From assembly GCA_031553675.1 (NCBI GenBank), contig JAVBLF010000048.1:1-42966 (forward strand): a stretch of DNA of 42,966 bases, read 5' to 3'. Under the pieces are notes generated by a model, which saw nothing but the letters and a program-made list of their open reading frames with translations, did no database searches and was not told the DNA's origin. The DNA is from JAVBLF01 sp031553675 (GTDB lineage: Bacteria > Bacillota > Clostridia > Christensenellales > CALWSW01). The position numbers were made by a program, and so were the translations under genes. This document shows positions 14,868 to 22,644 of the stretch, piece by piece (positions within the stretch are counted from its first letter, which is position 1; every line of letters starts with the position of its first letter).

Positions 14868-14920
14868 CAGGGGCGCTCGCCCCTGTGACCCCGCGAAGGG
14901 GGCTCTGCCGCCCCCTTTCG
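14868..14920. repeat. Paired GC-rich hairpin repeat
   Basis: CAGGGGCG/CGCCCCTG (14868-14885) is followed by GAAGGGGGC/GCCCCCTTTC (14895-14919). Similar intergenic elements are frequent in clostridial genomes, and the one at 8779-8827 has the same two-hairpin plan. Confidence 0.65.
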
Positions 14921-15082
14921 AAACCCCGCCAAACGAGTTTTGAAAACGGCGCGACGGCGAAGTCATCGATCTCGGCTGCGGCTGTCGCCGGCACAAAGTG
15001 GTTTTGGTGTGGGAGGACAGAAAGTGCAAGGCTTCGCAACCTTGCTGGTGACTTGGGTGGTGGCGGCAGGGTGAGAGGAAAA

Positions 15083-17329
15083 TTAAAATAAGGGGGCGAG
15101 GCGTCGCAGGCTCTCGTCGAGGAAGGAGAAACGCTCGCGCTCCTGGGCGTTTTGCACCATGAAAGAGATCGCCGATTGGCGGCCGATGATCACGACACAA
15201 TGCCGCGCGCGGGTGACGGCGGTGTAGAGGAGGTTGCGGGTGTAGAGCATCGGAGGGCCATCGACGAGGGGGATGAGGACGATGGGGAATTCGCTGCCCT
15301 GGCTTTTGTGGATGGTGATCGCGTAGGCGAGGTCGATCTGGTCGAGCATCTTGAATTCGTAAAAGGCGGTGCGTTCGTCGTCAAAGAGCAGTTCGACGGT
15401 GCGGTCCTCGGGGTAGATCTTCATGATCGTGCCGAGGTCGCCATTGTAGACGCCGGTGCCCGCGTGACCAAAGTGGAGGCCGGGACGCGTCCATTCGAGA
15501 CGGTAGTTGTTTTTGGTCTGCATGATCTTGTCGCCGACACGAAAGACGCGTTCGCCGTTGGTGACTTCGCGGACGTTGCGCTGCGGGGGGTTGAGGGCGC
15601 GTTGTAGCTCGGCGTTGAGGACGTGGACGCCGAGGGGGCCCTTTTTGATCGGGGTCATGACCTGGATTTCGCTCCAAGGGTCGCCGAGCTTACCGGCGGT
15701 ACAGATGCCGATCACGCGCCGGAGGATGTCGGTGGGGGAGCCGATTTGCTGAAAGGCGAAGTCTTCGGTGTAGTCGAGAAGGGGCATGTCGCCGGCATTG
15801 ATGCGGTGGGCGTTTTCGATGATGCGGCTGCGGGCGCCCTGACGGAAGACCTGCGTAAGGCGAACGACGGGGACCGTGTCGCTTTTGATGATGTCGGCGA
15901 GGACGGAACCGGCGCCGACGGACGGCAACTGATCTTCGTCGCCGACGAGGATGAGGCGGGTGCCCGGGGGGATGGCATTCAAAAGGTGGTAGAAGAGCCA
16001 GACGTCGACCATGCTCATTTCATCGACGATCAGCGCGTCGCATTCGAGGGGGTTATTTTGGTCGCATTCGAAGTGTTCGCCGCTGAAGCCGAGCAGACGG
16101 TGGATGGTGGCGGCTTCGTCGTCGGCGGCTTCGGAAAGGCGTTTGGCGGCGCGTCCGGTCGGGGCGCAAAGTAGGGCGTCCCAGTCGAGCTTTTCCATCA
16201 GGCGGAGGATGAAGTTGAGGATCGTGGTTTTGCCGGTACCGGGGCCGCCTGTGATGACGAGTACGCCGCTTTCGAAAGCCATGAGCACGGCGCGGCGCTG
16301 TTCGTCGTCGAGGTGGAGTTTGGACTCGCGTTCGAGTGCGTCGAGTTGCATTTCGAGCTCGACGGGATCGACGCTTGTGGGTTGGCGTTTCAGCTCCAAA
16401 AGAGCGCGGGCGCAGGCCTGTTCTTGCTGGCAAAGCCAGGGGAGGAAGATCATTTCGGTTTCGCCGATGAACTGCGTGACGACGCGCTTCTCGATCGCCA
16501 TGTCGGTCAGGAGGGCTTCGAGGGAGGTGATTTCTTCCAGGTGAAGGAGGTCGGCGGCTTCTTCACAGCACTTGTGGAAGGGATAGCAGGTATGGCCGCC
16601 CTCCTGCTGGGCGCGCTGGAGGGTGTAGATCAGGGCGGCGCGTTGTCGATCGGCGGAGCATTCGTCGAGGCCGCAGGCGAGCGCGATCTGGTCGGCGCGG
16701 GCAAAGCCGATGCCGTCTACTTCCTCGATCAGGCGGTAGGGGTTTTCGTGGATGAGGGCATAGGCGTCGGGGCCGTAGCTTTGGTAGAGCTTGACGGCTT
16801 GTCCGGTCGTGATGCCGAGGCTTTGCAGGGCGATGACGGTCGAGCGGGCGGCGCTCTTTTCGGCGAAACTCTCGGCGATGGTGATGGCGCGGCGCTTGCC
16901 GATGCCCTTGACGGTGGCGAGCAATGCGGGTTCGTGTTCGAGGACGCGCAGGGTGTCGTCGCCGAAGGCTTTGACGATGTTTTTGGCCGTTGCGGGCCCA
17001 ACGCCGTCGATCAGACCGCTGGCGAGGTATTTTTCGATGCCGTCCGCGCTTTCGGGAAGGACGGGCACGCCGCGGACAAACTTGAACTGTGGGCCGTATT
17101 CGGGGTGTTCGACCCAGTTGCCGTACAGTTCCACGGTTTCGCCCGGCGCGATCGACGCCAAATTCCCGACGGCCGTATAGGAGTCGGGTTGCAAGAGGCT
17201 GTATTGATCGCTTTCTTTGGCGGCGTCTCCGCACTCGATGTCGAGCACGGTGTAGCCGTTGTCGTCGTTTCGAAAGCGGATTCCCTGCACGATGCCCCGC
17301 AGGACGGCCGGTTCTTCTCTGTCAAACAT
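15083..17329 (-). CDS. recD2: RecD2-type ATP-dependent DNA helicase
   Basis: The 748-residue SF1B 5'-3' helicase is of the RecD2/YrrC kind, which works without RecBC in mismatch and damage tolerance. In order: an N-terminal OB-like part, tandem helix-hairpin-helix regions (GVGPATAKNIV, TVKGIGKRRA), Walker A VITGGPGTGKTT, Walker B ALIVDEMSMVDVW, motif III VGDEDQLPSVGAGS, RLTQVFRQ, and motifs V/VI TIHKSQGSEFPIVLIPL and YTAVTRARHCVV. The ATG at 17329 is nine bases from AAGGGAG; a TTG two codons earlier is also possible. A MITE copy lies 86 bp upstream of the start. No terminator is evident. Confidence 0.95.
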   Translation of the reverse strand: MFDREEPAVLRGIVQGIRFRNDDNGYTVLDIECGDAAKESDQYSLLQPDSYTAVGNLASIAPGETVELYGNWVEHPEYGPQFKFVRGVPVLPESADGIEKYLASGLIDGVGPATAKNIVKAFGDDTLRVLEHEPALLATVKGIGKRRAITIAESFAEKSAARSTVIALQSLGITTGQAVKLYQSYGPDAYALIHENPYRLIEEVDGIGFARADQIALACGLDECSADRQRAALIYTLQRAQQEGGHTCYPFHKCCEEAADLLHLEEITSLEALLTDMAIEKRVVTQFIGETEMIFLPWLCQQEQACARALLELKRQPTSVDPVELEMQLDALERESKLHLDDEQRRAVLMAFESGVLVITGGPGTGKTTILNFILRLMEKLDWDALLCAPTGRAAKRLSEAADDEAATIHRLLGFSGEHFECDQNNPLECDALIVDEMSMVDVWLFYHLLNAIPPGTRLILVGDEDQLPSVGAGSVLADIIKSDTVPVVRLTQVFRQGARSRIIENAHRINAGDMPLLDYTEDFAFQQIGSPTDILRRVIGICTAGKLGDPWSEIQVMTPIKKGPLGVHVLNAELQRALNPPQRNVREVTNGERVFRVGDKIMQTKNNYRLEWTRPGLHFGHAGTGVYNGDLGTIMKIYPEDRTVELLFDDERTAFYEFKMLDQIDLAYAITIHKSQGSEFPIVLIPLVDGPPMLYTRNLLYTAVTRARHCVVIIGRQSAISFMVQNAQERERFSFLDESLRRLAPLF

Positions 17330-17414
17330 CCGCAATAGCTCCCTTGAATCCGCTTGGACATCTCGGGGTTCGTTTGAAGAGATGACAAACAGGTTCTTCG
17401 TGTGTTAGAGACAT

Positions 17415-17579
17415 TAGACCTGTCCGGGAACCCGCTTTCGGTCAAATTCCGAGCGAATTTTTCGTTATGCAAGGAAGCGCCGACGACGCATAATCGAAGA
17501 TATTCTGCTAGAAGGCGCTGACACGGCAGAACGGAAAATGAGCCGGAAGATGCCGGAATGGGGTTCGCGGACAGGTCTA
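17415..17579. mobile_element. MITE-like element, copy 2 (165 bp)
   Basis: Inverted ends TAGACCTGTCCGGGAACCC and GGGTTCGCGGACAGGTCTA are flanked by TA, which could be a TA target duplication as in IS630/Tc1-like elements. An internal hairpin (TTATGC/GCATAA) and a GGCGC/GCGCC pair are shared with copy 1. It has no coding capacity. Confidence 0.85.
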
Positions 17580-17667
17580 TTATAACACGCGGGGAATCAC
17601 AACGGCATGGACAAACGAAAAGTGGCCGTCGGGCGAAGGGCGGTGGTGCGATGGTGTGGTGGGGCTA

Positions 17668-17695
17668 CGAAAAAGTGGCCGAAGCCACTTTTTCG
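17668..17695 (-). terminator. Terminator of the Cys-rich Cna-B-like gene
   Basis: The perfect 12-bp stem CGAAAAAGTGGC/GCCACTTTTTCG, loop CGAA, lies 35 bp after the stop at 17730. Confidence 0.8.
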
Positions 17696-17729
17696 ACGCT
17701 ATGAAATGCGCGGGCACCCACGATGGGGT

Positions 17730-18218
17730 TTAGTCCTCGAACTCATCGGGCGCGGGCACTTCGAGGTGGGTGCGGATTTCGACCTCATGCCCGGAATCGG
17801 CGTAATCGGAGGTCTTGTGATCCTTGTCTTTGTGTTCGTAGCAGCAGGGTTTGAGGCAATCCCTGTCGGCGTGCGCGCGGAAAACGTCGCAGCGGCAACG
17901 GACATCATTGAACCACAACTTGATGCTGTACTTCTTTTTGGGGCAAAGCGGGCCGAAAAGGAACTGGCCGTATTCGTCCGTGAAGGCGTGCGTGACGGGT
18001 TTCAGTTCATAACGCCTTTCGGGCTTGCCGTCTTTTTCGAAATGGTCGTTGAAGTCGACTTCGAAAAGCTTGACGACAGCGTCTTCGATCGGACGGCCGT
18101 ACTTGTCGAAAACGACGCCGTGGACGACGCCACGCTCTTCGCGGGGCATGACGATCTTGACGTCGAGCTGTTCGCGTTCTTTGACTTCGAAATCGTAGCG
18201 GATCATATTGGTTGCCAT
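17730..18218 (-). CDS. Cna-B/carboxypeptidase-regulatory-like protein with Cys-rich C-terminus; candidate spore protein
   Basis: The 162-residue protein has one beta-sandwich domain of the carboxypeptidase-regulatory/Cna-B type: VVHGVVFDKYGRPIEDAVVKLFEV, THAFTDEYGQFLFGPL, KYSIKLWF. A Cys-rich segment RCRCDVF...DCLKPCCYEH and an acidic end follow. There is no signal peptide. The ATG at 18218 has GGGAGG seven bases upstream. Upstream is an excellent sigma-K-like promoter (18276-18304), so I infer expression late in the mother cell and a role in the spore coat or outer layers, where Cys-rich proteins cross-link. The domain family is clear; the spore role is inference. Confidence 0.75.
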   Translation of the reverse strand: MATNMIRYDFEVKEREQLDVKIVMPREERGVVHGVVFDKYGRPIEDAVVKLFEVDFNDHFEKDGKPERRYELKPVTHAFTDEYGQFLFGPLCPKKKYSIKLWFNDVRCRCDVFRAHADRDCLKPCCYEHKDKDHKTSDYADSGHEVEIRTHLEVPAPDEFED

Positions 18219-18275
18219 GGTCATTCCTCCCATATCATGCGCAAATGTCTCCCTATCGGCAGTTGCGATACAGTG

Positions 18276-18304
18276 TAGTATATGGAAAGAGGCATCCGCA
18301 TGTG
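18276..18304 (-). promoter_or_regulatory. Sigma-K-like promoter
   Basis: On the minus strand CACA (18304-18301, consensus mACm) and CATATACTA (18284-18276, consensus CATAnnnTA) are separated by exactly 16 bases. The leader would be about 50 nt. Confidence 0.6.
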
Positions 18305-18417
18305 AAAGCCTGAGCAAGGAGAAACGCGCGAAAGCCTGCGCAATGTGCACAAGATCGCTCATTCAGAAACGCATTGTGTGTGAAGGGGTGTGCAAGCAGA
18401 AACACACGATCAAGAAC

Positions 18418-18446
18418 AAAAAAGAAGTGCCCGATCGGACACTTCG
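18418..18446 (-). terminator. Terminator of sortase gene
   Basis: The stem GAAGTG-CCG/CGG-CACTTC (18425-18446) is followed on the minus strand by a T-run. Confidence 0.75.
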
Positions 18447-18479
18447 GAAAAGGCTGGGGTTTTTGGGGGTCGGCGATCG

Positions 18480-19304
18480 CTAGGAGACTCTGCGGGCCTG
18501 CACGGCGAAACGCGAATCGTCGTATTCGTAGGTGCAGGTGACGAGGGTGAGGATTTGATCGTTCTCGTTGAGCTTGACAGAGGGTTTCGCGCTGAACTTG
18601 CTCATGTCTTTGAGAACGTTCATGTACGTGAGGAAGGTGGCGTCGTCGTCAAAGCGCGTCTCCATGAAATTGAGGTCGGCGGCGATGACAAAAGCGGCGT
18701 AGATTTCATACTTGACGGTCTTGTCGCCGAGGATCAGGGTGATGTCGCGGTTGTTGTCGAAAAAGTCCCTGATCTTGTAGCTGTTCAGGTCGTGGAACAT
18801 CGATCCGTTTCGCATGTTGTGGCCGTAAATGAGGATGTGTTTGGCCGTTTCGGGGTCGGTGTTGCGAAAATCCATGAAGACGGCGCCGGATTTGCTCGCA
18901 TTCTTTTCGATGTCGTGGGTGAGATAGTATTCGTTGTCGGCAGCGCGGACGACCGGGTATTCGATGCGCGTGTTGGGCACGCTGATCCATCCGGCGACAT
19001 CCTTGTTTTTCGAGCGCACGCGCTCGTAGTCTTCGCCGTGGCTCATGACGGGGGGCGGCGTCTCGGATCCGTCGTCGGGCACGCCGTCGAGCTGGGAGAT
19101 CGCCCGCAGTGTTTCTTCGTCAACTTGCGGCAAGCGGTGGTCAGACAGGCTGGTTTCGCCGTGCTGGGTGAGGGCGCTTCCCGTCACATCCATATCGATC
19201 GATTTCGGACCGGCGCACGCATAGGCGCTCGCGAGAACGACGAGTGCCAGCAGTGCGGCTGTGACGCGCGCAAGGTTTTTTGGCCAAGCTTTTAGATCGA
19301 TCAT
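18480..19304 (-). CDS. srtB: Class B sortase
   Basis: The 274-residue membrane-anchored transpeptidase links surface proteins to peptidoglycan. After a basic start and one helix (VTAALLALVVLASAYA, about residues 12-27) comes a low-complexity linker, then the sortase barrel: VAGWISVPNTRIEYPVV, HILIYGHNM (catalytic His), TLVTCTYE (catalytic Cys in TLxTC) and DSRFAVQARRV (catalytic Arg). All three catalytic residues are present. The ATG at 19304 is 12 bases after AAAGGAG, slightly long. No protein with a sortase sorting signal is encoded in the window, so its substrate is elsewhere. Confidence 0.93.
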   Translation of the reverse strand: MIDLKAWPKNLARVTAALLALVVLASAYACAGPKSIDMDVTGSALTQHGETSLSDHRLPQVDEETLRAISQLDGVPDDGSETPPPVMSHGEDYERVRSKNKDVAGWISVPNTRIEYPVVRAADNEYYLTHDIEKNASKSGAVFMDFRNTDPETAKHILIYGHNMRNGSMFHDLNSYKIRDFFDNNRDITLILGDKTVKYEIYAAFVIAADLNFMETRFDDDATFLTYMNVLKDMSKFSAKPSVKLNENDQILTLVTCTYEYDDSRFAVQARRVS

Positions 19305-19373
19305 CGATTGTTTTGGCTCCTTTATGTCGGCGATGCGAGGGCTTGGTCGCCGCTTTTTTTTGATCGTGGCTTG

Positions 19374-19403
19374 AGTATATCGCATACATGAATGGCATTT
19401 CAA
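19374..19403 (-). promoter_or_regulatory. Sortase promoter
   Basis: On the minus strand TTGAAA (19403-19398) and TATACT (19379-19374) are 18 bases apart. The leader of about 60 nt contains a run of A. Confidence 0.7.
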
Positions 19404-19404
19404 G

Positions 19405-19678
19405 CGTTCACGGATTTGTTAATAGATTGTTCAATTCGTCTTGGTTGTCCTTCCACGATTACACAGTTAGGGCGGATTTTGTCGAATGCGTGGGAATATA
19501 TGGATCAAGGATGGCTTCGCCAAAGAAGGAAATGAGCCACATAAAATGGTATTATTTGGTTTAGTTCGCTTCCAGTATTTGCAAAAGCATTTCCAGGAAT
19601 CGACCTGGGCACCTTTCCGCTTCCCCGTTTTCTGCGCGAAAAAGCGGGGAAATCCAGTGAATTTGGCGAAAAAGAAGT
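19405..19678. other. Intergenic stretch upstream of mbl, nothing recognised
   Basis: Between the divergent sortase and mbl promoters about 275 bp hold no gene or repeat that I can support. The stretch is poorer in GC than the genes around it and includes the palindromic CCCCG/CGGGG pair around 19623-19640. Confidence 0.5.
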
Positions 19679-19707
19679 TTGAAAAACAGAAGGGTTTGCG
19701 GTATGAT
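19679..19707 (+). promoter_or_regulatory. mbl promoter
   Basis: TTGAAA (19679-19684) and TATGAT (19702-19707) are separated by exactly 17 bases; the TATGA is repeated once downstream. The leader is about 105 nt. Confidence 0.75.
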
Positions 19708-19820
19708 ATGATAGGCATATGTGAAAAGGCGCACCGTCTCGACCCGCAGCCGGGAGCCGCTCACGTTTTTTCGTAGCCGCTCCAAAGAGAAATTGACGGC
19801 CGCTTGAAAGGGAATGGCTC

Positions 19821-20882
19821 ATGGGTTTGTTTGACTTTTTTCAATTTAACGACGTGGGGATCGACCTTGGTACCTCCACGGTTTTGGTCTATGTAAAGGG
19901 AAAAGGAATCGTTCTGCGCGAGCCGTCCGTCGTCGCGGTTGAAAAGATCTCGGGCCGCATCCTCACCTTCGGCGAGGACGCCCGCCTCATGATCGGCCGT
20001 ACCCCCGGCAACATCGTGTCGATTCGGCCCCTGAAGGACGGCGTCATTTCCAACTTCGACATCACGGAACGCATGCTGCGCCACTTCCTCAAGAAGGTCG
20101 TCGGCCGCAGAATCTTCTTTAAACCGCGCGTCATCGTCTGCGTGCCAAGCGGCGTCACGGAAGTGGAAAAACGCTCCGTCATCGACGCCACCGAAGAGGC
20201 AGGCGCAAGGCATACCTTCCTCATCGAAGAACCCATCGCGGCAGCCATCGGCGCCGGCCTCGACATCGCGAGCCCCTGTGGCCGCATGGTCGTCGACGTC
20301 GGCGGCGGCACCACAGACGTTGCCGTCATCTCGCTGGGCGGTTCGGTGCTGTCCGACTCGATCAAGGTAGCCGGCGACAAATTCGACGACGCTGTCATCC
20401 GCTACATGCGCAAAAAGCACAACCTCCTCGTCGGCGAAAGAACCGCCGAAGAAATGAAGGTCAACATTGGCTCGGCCTATCCGCGAAAAGAACAGATCTT
20501 CATGAACGTCAAGGGGAGAAACCTCATCTCCGGCCTGCCACAGACGGTCAGCGTCGGTTCGAACGAGATGATCGAAGCCCTCGAAGAGCCGCTTCAGCTC
20601 ATCCTCGAAACCGTTCGCAACATCTTCGAAAAAACGCCACCAGAGCTTGCCTCCGACATCGCCGACAACGGCATCTGCCTCACAGGCGGCGGCGCGCTGC
20701 TCTACGGGATGGACAAGTTTATCTCCGAGCACACGAAGGTCCCCTGCTACATCGCCGACGACTCGGTTTCCTGCGTCGCGATCGGCACGGGCAAGGCCCT
20801 CGAAAACATCGACTTCTACTCGCGCGGCGCCGTATACGACTACCGCCGCGGCGATTACTTCGAAACCGGCAACTATTCGTAG
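19821..20882 (+). CDS. mbl: MreB/Mbl family rod-shape-determining actin homologue
   Basis: The 353-residue cytoskeletal ATPase guides lateral cell-wall synthesis. Actin-fold motifs are present: phosphate 1 GIDLGTSTVLVYV, phosphate 2 VVDVGGGTTDVAVISLGG and adenosine motif ICLTGGGALLYGMDKFI. An amphipathic N-terminus MGLFDFFQF is typical of membrane-binding MreB. It is a single gene without mreCD, has its own promoter and ends in a terminator, which fits Mbl/MreBH-type paralogues more than the mreBCD operon. Proximity to spoIIID also recalls Bacillus mbl. The ATG follows AAAGGGAATGGCTC. Confidence 0.92.
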   Translation: MGLFDFFQFNDVGIDLGTSTVLVYVKGKGIVLREPSVVAVEKISGRILTFGEDARLMIGRTPGNIVSIRPLKDGVISNFDITERMLRHFLKKVVGRRIFFKPRVIVCVPSGVTEVEKRSVIDATEEAGARHTFLIEEPIAAAIGAGLDIASPCGRMVVDVGGGTTDVAVISLGGSVLSDSIKVAGDKFDDAVIRYMRKKHNLLVGERTAEEMKVNIGSAYPRKEQIFMNVKGRNLISGLPQTVSVGSNEMIEALEEPLQLILETVRNIFEKTPPELASDIADNGICLTGGGALLYGMDKFISEHTKVPCYIADDSVSCVAIGTGKALENIDFYSRGAVYDYRRGDYFETGNYS

Positions 20883-20909
20883 CACAGGGGATTTTCGGTA
20901 AACATATGT

Positions 20910-20948
20910 GCGAGGCGGGAGTGTGCGAGCTCCGGCCTCGCTCTTTCT
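20910..20948 (+). terminator. mbl terminator
   Basis: GCGAGGC-GGGAG and CTCC-GGCCTCGC form a long GC-rich stem followed by TCTTTCT. Confidence 0.7.
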
Positions 20949-21048
20949 GGAAGCCCTTTGCCCGAAAACAGATATTTTATGTATAGAAAAGCCGGATTTT
21001 GCAATGCTCCAATCCCAATTTTTTAATATAAAAAGATTAAGAAAGTGC

Positions 21049-21077
21049 TTGTATTCCCGCCCGTTATCTGCTAGAAT
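21049..21077 (+). promoter_or_regulatory. Strong promoter in front of a structured RNA
   Basis: TTGTAT (21049-21054) and TAGAAT (21072-21077) are exactly 17 bases apart. An A/T-rich tract (21017-21045) upstream looks like an UP element. No open reading frame with a ribosome site follows before the terminator at 21209-21237. Confidence 0.75.
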
Positions 21078-21082
21078 AGCAA

Positions 21083-21237
21083 ATGTAGAAAGCGTTCTGC
21101 CCGGCAGAAAGATAGAGCTTCACGCGAAAGTCGCTTTCGCTACATCGTTTGCTCACATCCGCTTTTTACTTGAAATTGCCACACCACTCACCATTCTCCT
21201 TTACACGGAAAAACCTCGCTTCGGCGGGGTTTTTCTG
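21083..21237 (+). ncRNA. Candidate structured small RNA or leader RNA (about 155 nt)
   Basis: Between a strong promoter and an intrinsic terminator lies a non-coding segment with clear structure. TTCTGC-CCG-GCAGAA (21095-21109) and GCGAAAG-TCG-CTTTCGC (21124-21140) are two perfect hairpins. TGTAG near 21084-21088 pairs with CTACA at 21140-21144, closing a three-way junction; a competing longer pairing joins AAAGCG (21089-21094) to CGCTTT (21132-21137). The 3' part (21153-21208) is C/U-rich and unpaired by eye and carries CTCCTT (21196-21201), complementary to a Shine-Dalgarno sequence. I do not recognise it as 6S, SRP, tmRNA or a known riboswitch. It could be a trans-acting sRNA or an attenuator for the LCP gene 178 bp downstream. 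Confidence 0.55.
21209..21237 (+). terminator. Terminator of the candidate RNA
   Basis: The 11-bp stem AAAAACCTCGC/GCGGGGTTTTT with a TTCG tetraloop (one T-G pair) ends in TTTTTC. Confidence 0.9.
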
Positions 21238-21414
21238 CATGCAGTCTGAGCGTTTTCCTCTTCGCGCGCCGGCAAAAAGCGGGGAGAACGCCTGCTTTCC
21301 GCCAGCAGCGCTGCTTTTTCTCAAAAAGTGTACACGACTCCCTGCGTTCAAAGTGCGTTCGCCGCGCAAGCTAGGAGGAGAAAAAGTTTGCACAGTCTGC
21401 GAAGGGGGAAAAAC

Positions 21415-22644
21415 ATGAACTCATCATGGAAGTTCGGGTGGATTGCCGTCGGCTGCGTGGCCGTCGTGGCGGTGGGTGTCGCGGGGCTTCGCTTTTCACA
21501 GGTCCGCCAGAATCCATTGCGCGCGTTTTCCACAGAACCGAGACGGGACGACGAACGAGAGCCGGAACAGGTGTGGGTGCTGGCGGCGAGCCTGCCTCCC
21601 AGCGCGTCGCCCGGTAAGACGGCGACGCCCGTTCCAACAGCGACGGTGGTGCCGCGTAGCTCGACCACTGCAATCGATGCGATCGAAGCAGAGAACAGCG
21701 TGAGCCCTTCTTCGTCGCCAAAAGACAGCGAAGAGGCGTCGCCTTCGCCGTCGGCAAAGGGGAGAAAAAGCGCTTCGGAGACGCGGGAGCCGAGCAAAAG
21801 CCCCAAGTCCAGCGAAAAGCCCAAAGCGAGCAAGAAGCCTGCTTCTGAAGCATTTGGGAAAAAGCAGAGCGACGTGATCGGCGTCTTGCTGCTGGGGATC
21901 GATACGTCGCCCGATCGCGAAGAAAAGCACAGGGGATGGCGTTCCGACGTCATGATCGCGTGCGCGATCGACGTCGAACACAACAAGGCGACCGCCGTGA
22001 CCATCCCGCGCGACACCCGCGCCAAGATCGACAAGCTGGACGACGAGGGCAAATCCAAGCGCGTGACGACGGACAAGATCAACGCGGCCTACACCTTTGG
22101 CGGTGGTCCGGATCTGCACGGACATGAGAATGCGCTTGCGGCCGTCAATCGTCTGTTGGGGTCGGACATCCGGTATTACGCGTCGATCGACATGGATTCG
22201 ATCGGGCCGTTGGCCGATGCGGTGGGCGGCGTGACGGTCAAGCTGGAGGACAGTGTGCCGGGCGTCGGCAAAAAGGGGGAGACCGTCTTGCTCAAGGGGG
22301 AAACGGCGTCGAACTTCGTGCGGAAGCGCCACGGCGTCGGCGACGGCGGCGACCTCGGACGGACGGAACGACAGAAACAGTTTCTCCATGCGATGACCCA
22401 AAAAGTCAAAAGCGAGAACCCGATCAAAACCGTGCCCTCGCTCTACAAAAGCATGAAAAATCGCGTTCGCACCAACCTCAACCTCGAACAGATCGTCGCG
22501 CTCGCCACCGTGCTCGAACGCATGAAAGAGAGCGACCTCGACTTTGAAACCATCCCCGGGCGTTCGAAAAAGATCGACGGGAAGAGCTATTACGTCTACG
22601 ACGTTGAGGGGACGAAATCCTTGGGCAAGCGCGTATTCGGTTAG
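21415..22644 (+). CDS. LytR-CpsA-Psr (LCP) family protein
   Basis: The 409-residue membrane enzyme belongs to the family that transfers anionic glycopolymers from undecaprenyl phosphate to peptidoglycan. A short cytoplasmic start is followed by one helix (WIAVGCVAVVAVGVAGLRF), a low-complexity Ser/Pro/Lys linker of about 110 residues, and the LCP domain: VLLLGIDTS, WRSDVMIACAI, TIPRDTRAKI, DKINAAYTFGG, and NFVRKRHGVGDGGDLGRTERQKQFL with the conserved Arg residues. The ATG at 21415 follows AAGGGGG; an earlier start would add 29 residues without a ribosome site. Its stop codon overlaps that of the convergent ttcA-like gene. Confidence 0.93.
   Translation: MNSSWKFGWIAVGCVAVVAVGVAGLRFSQVRQNPLRAFSTEPRRDDEREPEQVWVLAASLPPSASPGKTATPVPTATVVPRSSTTAIDAIEAENSVSPSSSPKDSEEASPSPSAKGRKSASETREPSKSPKSSEKPKASKKPASEAFGKKQSDVIGVLLLGIDTSPDREEKHRGWRSDVMIACAIDVEHNKATAVTIPRDTRAKIDKLDDEGKSKRVTTDKINAAYTFGGGPDLHGHENALAAVNRLLGSDIRYYASIDMDSIGPLADAVGGVTVKLEDSVPGVGKKGETVLLKGETASNFVRKRHGVGDGGDLGRTERQKQFLHAMTQKVKSENPIKTVPSLYKSMKNRVRTNLNLEQIVALATVLERMKESDLDFETIPGRSKKIDGKSYYVYDVEGTKSLGKRVFG

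Larger units (their letters stand above)
14756..15082. other. Intergenic region with terminator and GC-rich hairpin repeat
   Basis: This 327-bp gap between two convergent genes contains the terminator at 14768-14797 and the paired-hairpin repeat at 14868-14920. I see no convincing gene; the short minus-strand frames in it lack ribosome sites. Confidence 0.6.
17330..17729. other. Intergenic region containing MITE copy 2 and a terminator
   Basis: The 400-bp gap holds the MITE-like element (17415-17579) and the terminator of the gene at 17730 (17668-17695). Nothing else is recognisable. Confidence 0.6.

Noticed and set aside
19486..19776. A 96-codon plus-strand frame upstream of mbl
   Set aside because: It overlaps the mbl promoter, has no good ribosome site, and the product has no recognisable feature.
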